A stretch of 64,000 nt of DNA from Hyphomicrobiales bacterium (GCA_900465915.1 UBKJ01000022.1:8570-72569), one strand, 5' to 3'. Shown: positions 22,697-31,968, counted from the first letter of the stretch. Program-made: numbers and translations. Notes: generated by a model from the letters alone, not told the origin.

Positions 22697-23764
22697 TCAC
22701 CGCACGCCGAAAGCGCGGTGCGAGCGGCGCATCCTCGCCGGCGTCACATGGAAGGTGCGCTTGAACCAACGGACGAAATGCGCGCAATCCGTGAAGCCGC
22801 ATTCATAGGCGATCTGGGCGATGGAGCGGTCGCTGTTGAGCAGCATCCATTTGGCGGCCTTGAGCCGCATTTGCCGCCAGTAGCGGGCGGGCGAAACCTG
22901 CAGATGCTTCTGGAACAGCCGCGACAATTCGCGCTCGGAGGCGCCGACGCCGGCGGCGATTTCCGAGACCGGGCAAAGCTCGTACATTTTCTGCCGCATC
23001 AGCCCGATGGCGTTGACCACGCGGCGGTCCTCGCATTTGAGACCGAGGTCGAGATCGTCCGACCTGTGCGTCCTGTCGACGCCGGTTTCGCCCAGAAGAT
23101 AATGGAAGGCTTTGTGGGCGCGGGATTCGCCGCAGGCCTCGGCGACCAGGAACATGGCGAGGTCGACGGCGGCCAGGCCGCCCGGCGAGGTGATGACGCC
23201 GCCGTCCGAGACGACGGGCGCGTCGGTGATCGGGATCACGTCGGGAAAATATTGCCGCAGCGCGCCGGCGAGCGAGAAATGCACAGCGCAGCGTTTTCCC
23301 GCCAGAAGCCCGGCCTCGGCCAGCACGAAGCTGCCGGAGCAGCTTCCGACCAGCGGCACGCCCTTGCGCGCGGCTTCGAGGATGAAGTCGTATAGCGCCG
23401 GCGCCGGTTTCTCCGCGCTGTGCAGCACGCCGCCATGCACGACGATATAGTCGTAATCGGCCGGGTCGCCGAAAATCCTGTTCGGCTGCATCGTCAGCCC
23501 GCAACTGGCGACGATGGGCGCGTCGTCATGGGAGAGCACGTCCCATGCGCAATAGATCTGGCGGCTGAAATCGCCCTCGTCGCCGGCGAGGCGCAGGAAA
23601 TCGATGAAGCAGGCGAGCGGCATCAGGGTGAAGCGCGGCGTCGGGACGACGCCGACGCGCAGCGGCGTTTCGATCAGCGGCGGCGGCTTGGCCGGTCCCA
23701 GGTGAGAATAGTCGCGATGCAAGGACGCCGCCCCCGGTTTTCCGCAAAACTTTGTCCGAAACAT
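22697..23764 (-). CDS. GlxA family AraC-type regulator (DJ-1/PfpI-like sensor)
   Basis: Encodes about 355 residues. An N-terminal DJ-1/PfpI-like glutamine-amidotransferase fold (about 35-195; DYIVVHGGVLH, VGSCSGSFVLAEAGLLAGKR, GGVITSPGGLAAVDLAMFL) is followed by a C-terminal AraC DNA-binding domain (IAAGVGASERELSRLFQKHL and IAQIAYECGFTDCAHFVRWF). This architecture is that of GbdR, CdhR and SouR, which control glycine betaine, carnitine and dimethylglycine/sarcosine catabolism. It is divergent from the betaine-binding protein gene, consistent with that role. The start codon is uncertain: ATG 23764 is used; an in-frame start at 23788 also exists and neither has a strong RBS. Confidence 0.82.
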   Translation of the reverse strand: MFRTKFCGKPGAASLHRDYSHLGPAKPPPLIETPLRVGVVPTPRFTLMPLACFIDFLRLAGDEGDFSRQIYCAWDVLSHDDAPIVASCGLTMQPNRIFGDPADYDYIVVHGGVLHSAEKPAPALYDFILEAARKGVPLVGSCSGSFVLAEAGLLAGKRCAVHFSLAGALRQYFPDVIPITDAPVVSDGGVITSPGGLAAVDLAMFLVAEACGESRAHKAFHYLLGETGVDRTHRSDDLDLGLKCEDRRVVNAIGLMRQKMYELCPVSEIAAGVGASERELSRLFQKHLQVSPARYWRQMRLKAAKWMLLNSDRSIAQIAYECGFTDCAHFVRWFKRTFHVTPARMRRSHRAFGVR

Positions 23765-23854
23765 ACAATACGTGGAGGACGGGCGCAATTAGCCTGCATG
23801 CTGTGGGCCTTGCCCGCCAAATCGATGCAACAAGACATCTCAAGGGGAACGGAT

Positions 23855-24853
23855 ATGAAGACTCTACTGGCCCTGGCGACCGTGGGCGTCGCCATGGGGA
23901 TGACGCCGGCGGCGCATGCGGCGGCGTGCGGCCCGGTCACGATCGCCAATATGAACTGGCAGAGCGGCGAGCTGCTCGCCAATGTGGACAAGTTCGTCCT
24001 GGAGCACGGTTTCGGCTGCCAGGTCGATTTCGTGCCGGGCGACACCGTGCCGACCATCACCTCTATGGTCGAGAAGAGCCAGCCCGACATCGCCGGCGAG
24101 GCCTGGGTCGACCTTGTGCCGGAAATCGTCAAGCGCGGCACGTCGGAAGGCAGAATTGTACAAATAGGACAGGCTTTGTCCGATGGCGGCGTGCAGGGCT
24201 GGTATATCCCGAAATATGTCGTCGACGCGCATCCCGACATCAAGACCGTGGACGACGCCTTCGCCCATCCCGAACTGTTTCCCAACCCCGAGGACTCGTC
24301 CAAGGGCGCGGTCTTCAACGGGCCGACCGGCTCCGGCGGCGCGGTGGTGACCGCGCAATTGTTCAAGGCCTATGACGGGACGGCGAAGGGCTTCAAGCTG
24401 GTCGATCCCGGCACGCAGGCGGCGCTGGACGGAACCATGGCGCGGGCGAACGAGCGCAAGGAAGGCTGGATGGGCTATTACTGGTCGCCGACGGCGCTCT
24501 TGGGCAAATATCCGATGGTGCGGCTTTCGGCGGGCGTAGCGCACGATCCGGCGGAATGGAAGCGCTGCGACACCGTCGCCGATTGCCCCGACCCCAAGAA
24601 GAACGAATGGCCGAAGGACAATGTGGTGACGCTGGTGACCAAGCGCCTCGCCGACGGCAGCCATCCCGACGTGGCGGCCTATCTCGCCAAGCGCTCATGG
24701 GACAACGCCACCGTCAGCGCCGTCATGTCCTGGATGACGGACACGCAGGCCGGCGGGGCGGACGGGGCGGCGTATTTCTTCAAGCAATATCCCGACCTGT
24801 GGAAATCCTGGGTTCCGGCCGACGTCGCCAAGAAGATCGAGGCGGCGCTCTAG
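23855..24853 (+). CDS. betaine-type (OpuAC/ProX) periplasmic binding protein
   Basis: Encodes 332 residues with a signal peptide (MKTLLALATVGVAMGMTPAAHA). The mature protein is an OpuAC-like quaternary-amine-binding fold: CGPVTIANMNWQSGELLANV, DTVPTITSMVEKSQPDIAGE with WVDL, GWYIPKY, NGPTGSGGAVVTAQLF, and GYYWSPTALLGKYPMVRL. Aromatic residues that could form the cation-binding box are plentiful. No permease or ATPase is adjacent; it may work with the importer at 32-34.7 kb. The start at 23855 follows AAGGGG. Probably controlled by the divergent GlxA-type regulator. Confidence 0.85.
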   Translation: MKTLLALATVGVAMGMTPAAHAAACGPVTIANMNWQSGELLANVDKFVLEHGFGCQVDFVPGDTVPTITSMVEKSQPDIAGEAWVDLVPEIVKRGTSEGRIVQIGQALSDGGVQGWYIPKYVVDAHPDIKTVDDAFAHPELFPNPEDSSKGAVFNGPTGSGGAVVTAQLFKAYDGTAKGFKLVDPGTQAALDGTMARANERKEGWMGYYWSPTALLGKYPMVRLSAGVAHDPAEWKRCDTVADCPDPKKNEWPKDNVVTLVTKRLADGSHPDVAAYLAKRSWDNATVSAVMSWMTDTQAGGADGAAYFFKQYPDLWKSWVPADVAKKIEAAL

Positions 24854-24858
24854 AAAGA

Positions 24859-24889
24859 CGAACGGGCGCGGCGCTTCCGCGCCCGTTCG
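24859..24889. repeat. perfect inverted repeat after the binding-protein gene
   Basis: CGAACGGGCGCGG and CCGCGCCCGTTCG form a 13-bp stem with a 5-base loop. No T run follows, so it is more likely an mRNA-stabilising or partially terminating hairpin that raises binding-protein expression relative to the gene at 24921. Confidence 0.65.
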
Positions 24890-24920
24890 ACGCTCCATCC
24901 CATCCGACGCAGGCCCCCCG

Positions 24921-26906
24921 ATGACAAGCAAGTTTCCCAGACTTTTTTCCGAAATCTCCCTCGGCCGCCATCGCCTGAAGAACCGCGTGGTCTTCGGCGC
25001 GCATACCGCGAACATGTCCGAGAACGGCCTGCCCGGCGAGCAGCAGATCGCCTATTATGTCGAGCGCGCCTTGGGCGGGGCGGCGATGATCGTGGTCGAG
25101 CCGATGCCGGTCCATCCCGCGACGGTGCTGACCCGCGGCAATTTCCGTCCCTGCGACGACGCGGTCATCCCCGCCTTCCGCGAGCTGACCGACGCCGTCA
25201 AGCGGCATGGCGCGGTGGTGTTGCAGCAGCTCTACCATGTCGGCAGCCATGGCGATTCCGACCTGTCCTATCATCCGCATTGGTCGCCTTCCGGCGGCCC
25301 CAGCTATCACGACAGCGACGGCTCGCACGCCATGACCGAGGCCGAGATCGAGGAGACGATCGAGGCCTTCGTCGCCGCCGCGCTGCGCTGCCAGGCGGCG
25401 GGCTTCGACGGGGTCGAGGTCTGGGCCGCCTATGGCGGGCTGGTCGACCAGTTCTGGACGCCGTTCTACAACAAGCGCGAGGACCGCTGGGGCGGCGCGC
25501 TCGCCGGCCGCATGCGTTTTTCGCGCGAGATCCTCAGCCGCATCCGCTATCGCTGCGGCCCCGATTTCGTCCTCGGCCTGACGGTCAGCGACGAGCCGGG
25601 CTGTCCCACGGCGCTCACCCGCGACCAGCTCGCGGAAATCGTCGGCGCGCTGGATGAGGAAGGGCTGATCGACTATGTGATCTGCGGCTCGGGCGGCTAT
25701 TACGACTATGGCGGCCTGATGCCGACCTTCCTTTATCCCGAGCGCATGAGCGCGGACCTCTGCTCGCGGCTCAAGGGCGTGGTGAACCACGCGCTGGTGA
25801 TCGCCGAAAGCCATATCCGCACGCCCGAAAACGCCGAGATCACGCTGGGCGAGGGCACGGCGGACCTGGTCTCGATCGTGCGCGGCCAGATCGCCGATCC
25901 GCATCTCGCCAACAAGGCGCGCGCCGGCGCGCCGGAGGATATTCGCGGCTGCCTTTCCTGCAACCAGATGTGCTGGGGCAGGCGGTCGCGCGATTACTGG
26001 ATCAGCTGCGTGGTCAATCCTTCGGTCGGGCGGGAGGCGCAATGGGGCGGCGACCGCTTCAGGCCGGCGGAGAAGGCGAAGTCGGTGCTGGTGGTCGGCG
26101 GCGGGCCGGCCGGGCTGGAGGCGGCGCGGGTGGCGGCCGAGCGGGGGCACAGGGTCGTGCTCGCCGAGGCCGGCGACCGGCTGGGCGGCGCCTTCCGCCT
26201 CGCCGGCGAGCAGCCGCGCCGGGCGCAGGTCCTCGATCTCATCCGCTGGTATGAGACGCAATTCCAAAAGCTCGGCGTCGAGGTGCGGCTCGGGACCTAT
26301 CTGGACGGAGGCGACGTTTCCGCCTTCGGCGCGGATTCCGTCATCCTCGCCACGGGATCGCTGCCGACCGAGACCGGCTTCCAGAAGGCGCTGCCGGACC
26401 GGCCGATCCTGCCGGGGCTGCAGAACGGCAATGTCTTTTCCGCGGAAAGCGTCATGGCGCGCGAAGCGCGGCCCGGCGCGCGCGTGGTGCTGCTGGACGA
26501 AACCGGCGGCTGGAAAGGCTGCGGCACGGCGTGGAAGCTGGCCGAGGAAGGCCATCAGGTGCTGTTCGTCACGCCGGATGCGCTGATCGGCAAGGAATTG
26601 CAGCGCACCGCCGCCGACGTTCCGCTGCGGCGGACCTTGAAAAGGCTGGGCGTGCAGTTCTTCACCGAGACCAGCGTGGAGAGCTGGCGCGGCGGCGGCG
26701 CCGTGCTGATCTCTCACCTGACGGGTGCGACCGAAACCGTCGCCGCCGACAGCCTGGTGATCGCCTCGGCCAACACCGCCGCCAACTGGCTGGCGCTGGA
26801 GCTCGCCGGGCAGGGAACGGCGTTCGTCGAGATCGGCGACGGCGTCGCGCCGCGTCAGGCCCCCTTCGCCTTTTATGAAGGGCGTGTGGCGGGCATGAAT
26901 CTGTAG
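24921..26906 (+). CDS. FMN/FAD/4Fe-4S oxidoreductase, N-methyl demethylase-like (DgcA/StcD/HpbA group)
   Basis: Encodes 661 residues. Residues 1-370 form an Old Yellow Enzyme-like TIM barrel (LGRHRLKNRVVFGAHTANMS, DGVEVWAAYGGLVDQFWTPFYNKRED). A C-x2-C-x3-C-x11-C cluster motif follows (GCLSCNQMCW then ISCVVNP), then a Rossmann FAD domain (VLVVGGGPAGLEAARVAAER) and a second nucleotide site. This is the trimethylamine-dehydrogenase architecture; bacterial members demethylate dimethylglycine, N-methylproline or N-methyl-hydroxyproline. The neighbouring betaine-binding protein and hydroxyproline-type enzymes favour an N-methylated amino acid substrate. Ends about 280 bases before the next gene. 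Confidence 0.82.
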   Translation: MTSKFPRLFSEISLGRHRLKNRVVFGAHTANMSENGLPGEQQIAYYVERALGGAAMIVVEPMPVHPATVLTRGNFRPCDDAVIPAFRELTDAVKRHGAVVLQQLYHVGSHGDSDLSYHPHWSPSGGPSYHDSDGSHAMTEAEIEETIEAFVAAALRCQAAGFDGVEVWAAYGGLVDQFWTPFYNKREDRWGGALAGRMRFSREILSRIRYRCGPDFVLGLTVSDEPGCPTALTRDQLAEIVGALDEEGLIDYVICGSGGYYDYGGLMPTFLYPERMSADLCSRLKGVVNHALVIAESHIRTPENAEITLGEGTADLVSIVRGQIADPHLANKARAGAPEDIRGCLSCNQMCWGRRSRDYWISCVVNPSVGREAQWGGDRFRPAEKAKSVLVVGGGPAGLEAARVAAERGHRVVLAEAGDRLGGAFRLAGEQPRRAQVLDLIRWYETQFQKLGVEVRLGTYLDGGDVSAFGADSVILATGSLPTETGFQKALPDRPILPGLQNGNVFSAESVMAREARPGARVVLLDETGGWKGCGTAWKLAEEGHQVLFVTPDALIGKELQRTAADVPLRRTLKRLGVQFFTETSVESWRGGGAVLISHLTGATETVAADSLVIASANTAANWLALELAGQGTAFVEIGDGVAPRQAPFAFYEGRVAGMNL

Positions 26907-27184
26907 CGCCGGGAGCATCGCGGCGCATAGGCCGCCGGAGCGGACATTTCGCTCCGGCGCGATAATCCATTGAAATATTGTAATATTATTCGCTTCGAGC
27001 CAGCCGTCGGAAGCGCGCATATCATCCGTATCATACATGTATAATGATATTATACATTTTTATTGACTCGTCTTTTCGCTCATGTAATCGTCAAGCATCG
27101 ACACGCCAAGGTCCGAGAAGAGACCGGCGAGGGGTATTGGCGGCTGGCCGTCGCGGCGCGCGCCACAGCGATGGAGAACATGCT
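26907..27184. promoter_or_regulatory. AT-rich regulatory region before hypD-like operon
   Basis: This 278-base gap holds AATATTGTAATATT (26974-26987), ATACATGTAT (27033-27042) and the perfect palindrome TGTATAATGATATTATACA (27038-27056; 8-base arms around GAT). Such A/T-rich GTATAAT/ATTATAC palindromes are typical of FCD-type GntR operators, and a GntR gene lies at 34866. It also contains A/T stretches suited to a promoter. No gene is seen. Confidence 0.6.
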
Positions 27185-28096
27185 TTGAAGTTCGAAGGAA
27201 TTTACACGCCTGCGATCACGCCGTTGGGGCCTGACGGCGGCATCGACAGGGCGGGTTTCGCAGCCGTGCTGGAATCGCTGATCGAGGCCAAGGTGCACGG
27301 CGTCATCGTCGGCGGATCGACCGGCGAATATTACGCCCAGACCATGCAGGAGCGCATCGAACTGGCGGCCTACGCCAAGGAAGTGATCGGCAACCGGGTT
27401 TCGCTGACCATCGGCACCGGCGCGATCCGCACCGAGGATTCGGTCGCCTACGCCGTGCATGCGAAGGAGATCGGGGCCGACGCCATTCTCGTCTCCTCGC
27501 CGCCCTATGCGCTGCCGACCGAGCGCGAGAACGCCGTGCATGCGCTGACCGTCGACCGCGCCGCCAACCTGCCGATCATGCTCTACAACTATCCCGCCCG
27601 CATGGGCGTGAAGATGGGCGAGGAGTATTTCTCCCGCGTCGGCAAGTCGAGGAACGTCATCGCCATCAAGGAGAGCACCGGCGAGACCGGCAACATGCAT
27701 CTTCTGGCGCGCAAGTTCCCGCATATCGCGCTGTCCTGCGGCTGGGACGACCAGGCGCTGGAATTCTTCGCCTGGGGAGCCAGAAGCTGGGTCTGCGCCG
27801 CCTCCAATTTCGTGCCGCGCGAGCATATCGCGCTCTACGAGGCCTGCGTCATCGAGAAGAATTTCGACAAGGGCCGCGCCATCATGACGGCGATGCTGCC
27901 GCTGATGGATTTCCTCGAAGGCGGCAAGTTCGTGCAGTCGATCAAATATGGCTGCGAGCTGATCGGGCTCGAAGCCGGCCCGATGCGCGCGCCGCTGCGT
28001 CCGCTCAATTCGGACGAGAAGCGCGGCCTGCAAACCATCGTCGCAACATTGAAGCGTACTGTCGCCCAGATCACGTCGGGAGCCAATCATGCATGA
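27185..28096 (+). CDS. hypD: DapA-family lyase/deaminase, HypD-like
   Basis: Encodes 303 residues of the dihydrodipicolinate-synthase/N-acetylneuraminate-lyase superfamily. It begins TTG (KFEGIYTPAITPLGPDG) with GGAGA 7 bases upstream; the nearby ATG is out of frame and stops at once. The pattern GGSTGEYYAQT, YNYPARMG (Tyr) and the Schiff-base Lys in IAIKESTGE are typical. Its sequence and the following aldehyde dehydrogenase and FAD oxidoreductase match the layout of hydroxyproline catabolism, where HypD deaminates pyrroline-4-hydroxy-2-carboxylate to alpha-ketoglutarate semialdehyde. Overlaps the next gene by 8 bases. Confidence 0.72.
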   Translation: MKFEGIYTPAITPLGPDGGIDRAGFAAVLESLIEAKVHGVIVGGSTGEYYAQTMQERIELAAYAKEVIGNRVSLTIGTGAIRTEDSVAYAVHAKEIGADAILVSSPPYALPTERENAVHALTVDRAANLPIMLYNYPARMGVKMGEEYFSRVGKSRNVIAIKESTGETGNMHLLARKFPHIALSCGWDDQALEFFAWGARSWVCAASNFVPREHIALYEACVIEKNFDKGRAIMTAMLPLMDFLEGGKFVQSIKYGCELIGLEAGPMRAPLRPLNSDEKRGLQTIVATLKRTVAQITSGANHA

Positions 28097-29606
28097 GCCT
28101 TTGACCGCCGCCGAATACAAGGCCATCGCCGCCGGCCTGCAATTTCCGACCAACGCCTTCGTCGACGGCGCGTTCCGCCCGGCCAATGCGGGCAAGACCT
28201 TCAAGACCATCAATCCGGCCACCGGCGAGACGCTGGCCGAGGTCGCCGCCTGCGACGCTTCGGACGTGGATTACGCCGTCGCCAAGGCCCGCGAGGCCTT
28301 CGACGACGGACGCTGGCGCAACCAGTCGCCGGCCGAGCGCAAGGCGGTTCTGCTGCACTTCGCCAAGCTTCTGGAGCGCAACCGGCACGAACTCGCGGTC
28401 ATGGAAAGCCTCGACAGCGGCAAGCCGATCCGCGAATGCCAGACGGTGGACGTGCCGGACACCATCCACACCATCCGCTGGCACGCGGAACTCATCGACA
28501 AGCTCTACGACAACACCGCCCCCGTCGGCGCAAATGCGCTGACCATGATCGTGCGCGAGCCGATCGGTGTGGTCGGCTGCGTGCTGCCGTGGAATTTCCC
28601 GCTCCTGATGCTCGCATGGAAGATCGGCCCGGCGCTCGCCGCCGGCTGCTCGGTGATCGTCAAGCCCGCGCAGGAAACCTCGCTGACGACGCTGCGCGTA
28701 GCGGAGCTTGCGCATGAGGCGGGCATCCCGGCCGGCGTGTTGAATATCGTGACCGGCGGCGGCAAGGAGGTGGGCGAACCCATCGGCCTGCATATGGGCA
28801 TCGACATGGTGGCCTTCACCGGCTCGACGCCGACCGGCCGCCGCTTCCTGCGCTATGCGGCCGACTCGAACCTCAAGAAGGTCGTGCTCGAATGCGGTGG
28901 CAAGAACCCGGCCGTGGTTCTGGACGACGCCGAAGACCTCGACCTCGTCGCCGAGCAGGTGGTCAACGGCGCGTTCTGGAACATGGGCGAGAACTGCTCG
29001 GCCACCTCGCGCCTCATCGTCCACGCCAAGGTCAAGGACGAGCTGCTGCAACGCATCGGCGCTTATATGCGCGAATGGAGGACCGGCGATCCGCTCGATC
29101 CCGACAACCGCATCGGCGCGCTGGTCAGCAAGACGCATTTCGACAAGGTCAAATCCTTCCTCGACGACGTGAAGAAGGAGAAGCTCACGCTCGCCCATGG
29201 CGGCGGCGTGCGTGACGGCGTCTATATCGAGCCGACCGTGGTGGAGGGTGTTTCGCCCGAAAGCCGCCTGTTCCGCGAGGAGATTTTTGGACCGATCCTG
29301 TCGGTGACCACCTTCAAGTCGCTCGGCGAGGCCATCGCGCTCGCCAACGACACCAATTACGGCCTGACGGCCTCGGTCTATACCGGCAGCCTGCGCAACG
29401 CCATCCGGCTGTCGCGCGAAATCCGCGCCGGCGTGGTGACGGTCAACTGCTTCGGCGAGGGCGACGCCTCGACGCCTTTCGGCGGCTACAAGGAATCCGG
29501 CTTCGGCGGCCGCGACAAGTCCGCTTTCGCCCACGACAATTACTGCGAACTCAAGACCATCTGGATCGACGTCTCCGAGCGTTCCGTCGACGAGACCGTG
29601 AAATGA
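28089..29606 (+). CDS. aldehyde dehydrogenase (possible alpha-ketoglutarate semialdehyde dehydrogenase)
   Basis: Encodes 505 residues, standard for the NAD-dependent aldehyde dehydrogenase superfamily. Landmarks: LPWNFPLLMLAWKIGPALAA, the catalytic Glu in LECGGKNPAVV, FTGSTPTGRR, the catalytic Cys in MGENCSATSR, and EEIFGPILSV. It is closest in style to the PuuC/gamma-glutamyl-aminobutyraldehyde group. In the hydroxyproline pathway the final step is oxidation of alpha-ketoglutarate semialdehyde (HypS), the role suggested by position next to the HypD-like gene; a PuuC-like role is the alternative. Overlaps both neighbours by a few bases. Confidence 0.85.
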   Translation: MHEPLTAAEYKAIAAGLQFPTNAFVDGAFRPANAGKTFKTINPATGETLAEVAACDASDVDYAVAKAREAFDDGRWRNQSPAERKAVLLHFAKLLERNRHELAVMESLDSGKPIRECQTVDVPDTIHTIRWHAELIDKLYDNTAPVGANALTMIVREPIGVVGCVLPWNFPLLMLAWKIGPALAAGCSVIVKPAQETSLTTLRVAELAHEAGIPAGVLNIVTGGGKEVGEPIGLHMGIDMVAFTGSTPTGRRFLRYAADSNLKKVVLECGGKNPAVVLDDAEDLDLVAEQVVNGAFWNMGENCSATSRLIVHAKVKDELLQRIGAYMREWRTGDPLDPDNRIGALVSKTHFDKVKSFLDDVKKEKLTLAHGGGVRDGVYIEPTVVEGVSPESRLFREEIFGPILSVTTFKSLGEAIALANDTNYGLTASVYTGSLRNAIRLSREIRAGVVTVNCFGEGDASTPFGGYKESGFGGRDKSAFAHDNYCELKTIWIDVSERSVDETVK

Positions 29607-30949
29607 CAGCCGGCGCGGTCAGGCGGCTGCCGGTCGAGAACGGGGTTTCGGGCTGGGAGGCCGTCAGCCGGCGCTCCTTCCCGGTCCGGGTTCTCGACGG
29701 CGACGTCACGGCGGACTGGCTGGTGATCGGGGCAGGCTTCGCCGGCCTGTCGGCGGCGCGCCGCATGCGGCAGTTGCGGCCGCAGGACCGCATCGTCGTG
29801 CTGGACGCGAGCGAAGTGGCCAAGAGCGCGGCGGGGCGCAATTCGGGCTTCATGATCGACGTGCCGCACAATTTGTCCTCCGGCGAATATTCCAGCGGCG
29901 GCGTCGACGCCGCCCGCCGGGAGATGGCGCAGAACCGCGCGGCGATCGCCTTCGCCGCCTCGGCGGCGGCGGAATACGCCATGCCGCGCGCCACGTTCGA
30001 TCCGGCGGGCAAGATCAACGCCGCCGCCACGCCGCGCGGCGCCAAGCTCAACGATGCCTTCGGCCGCTCGCTCGCCGGCGCCGGCGAGCCGCACCGCTTT
30101 CTCGACGCCGCCGAAATGCGCGAGCTGACCGGATCGGACTTCTATCTCGGCGGGCTTTACACGCCCGGGGCGGTGCTGATCCAGCCGGCGGACTATATCC
30201 GCGCGCTGGCCGGCGGGCTCTCGTCGCAGGTCGACCTCTACGAGCGTTCGCCCGTCACCGCGCTGCGGCGCGACGGTGCCGGCTGGGTCGCGGCCACGCC
30301 GAAGGGCTCGGTCCGCGCGGCCAGGGTCATCCTCGGCGTCAACGGCCATATCGACGATTTCGGCCATTTCGGCGGCCGGCTCATGCATATCTTCGCCTAT
30401 GCGTCGATGACCGCGCCTTTCCCCGCCGAGGGATTCGGACGCCTCGCCTCGGGCCACGACCGCTGGGCGCTGCTGCCCGCCGACGCCATGGGCGCGACGG
30501 TGCGCAAGATCACCACGGACGGGCAGTCGCGCATCGTCATCCGCACCCGCTACACCTGCGACGCGACGGTGGACGTTTCGCCGCGCCGCATGGCCAAGAT
30601 GGCGGCCGAGCACCGCCGCTCGCTCGACATGCGGTTTCCGGGGCTGGCCGGCGTGCCTTTCGAGCATAGCTGGGCGGGCCGGCTCTGCCTCAGCTTCAAC
30701 CACGCGCCGGCCTTCGGCGAAGTGGAGCAGGGGCTTTATTCCGCCTGCTGCGAGAACGGGCTCGGCACGGTCAAGAGCACGCTCGCCGGCATGATGGCGG
30801 CGGAGCTCGCCACCGGGACCCGTTCGCGCGAACTCGACGAATATATGGATCACCCGCAGCCCTCGCGCCTGCCGCCGCCGCCGTTTTTGCAGCTCGGCGT
30901 CAATTCGGTGATCCGCCTGCAGGAATTGCGCGCCGGCCGCGAAGGTTGA
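29603..30949 (+). CDS. FAD-dependent amine/D-amino-acid oxidoreductase (PuuB/DAO family)
   Basis: Encodes 448 residues. The N-terminal dinucleotide motif is VIGAGFAGLSAARRM, the AGRNSGFMIDVPHNL segment is characteristic of the PuuB/OrdL branch, and the C-terminal half carries the substrate-binding DAO fold (WAGRLCLSFNHAPAFGEV, SACCENGLGTVKSTLAGMM). It overlaps the aldehyde dehydrogenase gene by 4 bases. Possible roles are oxidation of a D-hydroxyproline-like or N-methyl amino acid, or of a gamma-glutamylated amine; context favours the first, unproven. Confidence 0.82.
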   Translation: MTAGAVRRLPVENGVSGWEAVSRRSFPVRVLDGDVTADWLVIGAGFAGLSAARRMRQLRPQDRIVVLDASEVAKSAAGRNSGFMIDVPHNLSSGEYSSGGVDAARREMAQNRAAIAFAASAAAEYAMPRATFDPAGKINAAATPRGAKLNDAFGRSLAGAGEPHRFLDAAEMRELTGSDFYLGGLYTPGAVLIQPADYIRALAGGLSSQVDLYERSPVTALRRDGAGWVAATPKGSVRAARVILGVNGHIDDFGHFGGRLMHIFAYASMTAPFPAEGFGRLASGHDRWALLPADAMGATVRKITTDGQSRIVIRTRYTCDATVDVSPRRMAKMAAEHRRSLDMRFPGLAGVPFEHSWAGRLCLSFNHAPAFGEVEQGLYSACCENGLGTVKSTLAGMMAAELATGTRSRELDEYMDHPQPSRLPPPPFLQLGVNSVIRLQELRAGREG

Positions 30950-30964
30950 TCGGCGTCGCGCAAG

Positions 30965-30984
30965 GCCGGGCCAACTGGCCCGGC
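30965..30984. repeat. intercistronic hairpin GCCGGGCC/GGCCCGGC
   Basis: Eight-base perfect arms with a 4-base loop (AACT), between the oxidoreductase and the binding-protein gene. No T run; a candidate mRNA-processing or attenuating structure. Confidence 0.6.
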
Positions 30985-31025
30985 GAAAGAATACGGGAAC
31001 ATCAATCGGAAAGAGGAGCATTGAA

Positions 31026-31874
31026 ATGAAGACGTTGTGGAAATCCCTCTGCGCGGCGGCGGCCATGGGCCTGTCGCTGCTCTCCGCCCATGCGGAGGAA
31101 AAGACCATCACCATGGGCACCATGTCCTGGGAGGACCTGCTTCCCATCACCGGCATCACCAAGAAGGTGCTGGAGGATTCCGGCTACACGGTCAAGGTCG
31201 TGAATTTCTCGGAATGGGGCATCGCCTACGCCGCGCTCGCCAAGGGCGACATCCAGATCCTGACCTCGCAGACCGACTATGTGGCGCAGGACTACTGGAC
31301 CAAGAACAAGAACCGGCTGGAGAAGCTTTCGCCCGTCTCGCACGGCCTCTACCAGGCCATCGCCGTGCCGAAATATGTCACGATCGACTCCATCGACCAG
31401 CTGAACGCCAACGCCGACAAGTTCGGCGGCAAGATCATCGGCATCGAGCCGGGCTCCGGCCTGATGCGGGATACGGCCGACGCGGTGAAGAAATACGATC
31501 TCAAGCTGCAGCTCGTCGAAGGCAGCACCGCCGCGATGGGCGCCGCCCTCAAATCCGCCGTCGACCGCAAGGAGTGGATCGCCGTCACCATGTGGGAGCC
31601 CATGTGGATGATGCCGAAATACGACCTCAAGTTCCTCAGCGACCCCAAGGGCGTCTTCCCGCCCCCGCAGACCTATTACTGGATCGGCAAGAAGGGCTTC
31701 GCCGCCGACAATCCGCATGCGCGTGAAGTGCTCGCCAGCGTCTATGTGCCGCTCGCCGACATCACCTCCATCAACGCCGAGGTCAAGGACGGCAAGACGA
31801 TGGACCAGGCCATCAAGGACTGGACCGACAGCCACGCCGACCTCTTGAAGCGCTGGGAAAACATCAAGAAGTGA
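31026..31874 (+). CDS. glycine-betaine/proline-type ABC substrate-binding protein
   Basis: Encodes 282 residues with a signal peptide (MKTLWKSLCAAAAMGLSLLS then AHA). OpuAC-type fold: TITMGTMSWEDLLPITGITK, NFSEWGIAYAALAKGDIQIL, YVAQDYWTKNKNRLEKLS, IIGIEPGSGLMRDTADAV, VTMWEPMWMMPKYDLKFLSD. The Trp-rich MWEPMWMM region may help cage a quaternary ammonium. Heads the importer genes; a strong hairpin downstream suggests it is made in excess over the ATPase and permeases. Confidence 0.87.
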   Translation: MKTLWKSLCAAAAMGLSLLSAHAEEKTITMGTMSWEDLLPITGITKKVLEDSGYTVKVVNFSEWGIAYAALAKGDIQILTSQTDYVAQDYWTKNKNRLEKLSPVSHGLYQAIAVPKYVTIDSIDQLNANADKFGGKIIGIEPGSGLMRDTADAVKKYDLKLQLVEGSTAAMGAALKSAVDRKEWIAVTMWEPMWMMPKYDLKFLSDPKGVFPPPQTYYWIGKKGFAADNPHAREVLASVYVPLADITSINAEVKDGKTMDQAIKDWTDSHADLLKRWENIKK

Positions 31875-31883
31875 TCCCGCATC

Positions 31884-31909
31884 GACGGCCCGCCGTCCGG
31901 CGGGCCGTC
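31884..31909. repeat. strong intercistronic hairpin after the binding-protein gene
   Basis: GACGGCCCGCC and GGCGGGCCGTC form a perfect 11-bp stem with a 4-base loop, ten bases after the binding-protein stop codon. Typical position for a structure that protects the upstream message and lowers downstream expression. Confidence 0.7.
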
Positions 31910-31968
31910 CATCGGCGGGCCGCGGCCCGCGACGAAAAGCCGGGACGAACCGGCGCACGGGGAAGATC

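Noticed and set aside
24780..27038. Minus-strand open frame of about 750 codons opposite the flavoprotein gene
   Set aside because: The opposite strand encodes a clear three-domain flavoprotein with all motifs; this frame is His/Arg/Gly-rich and lacks any recognisable domain.
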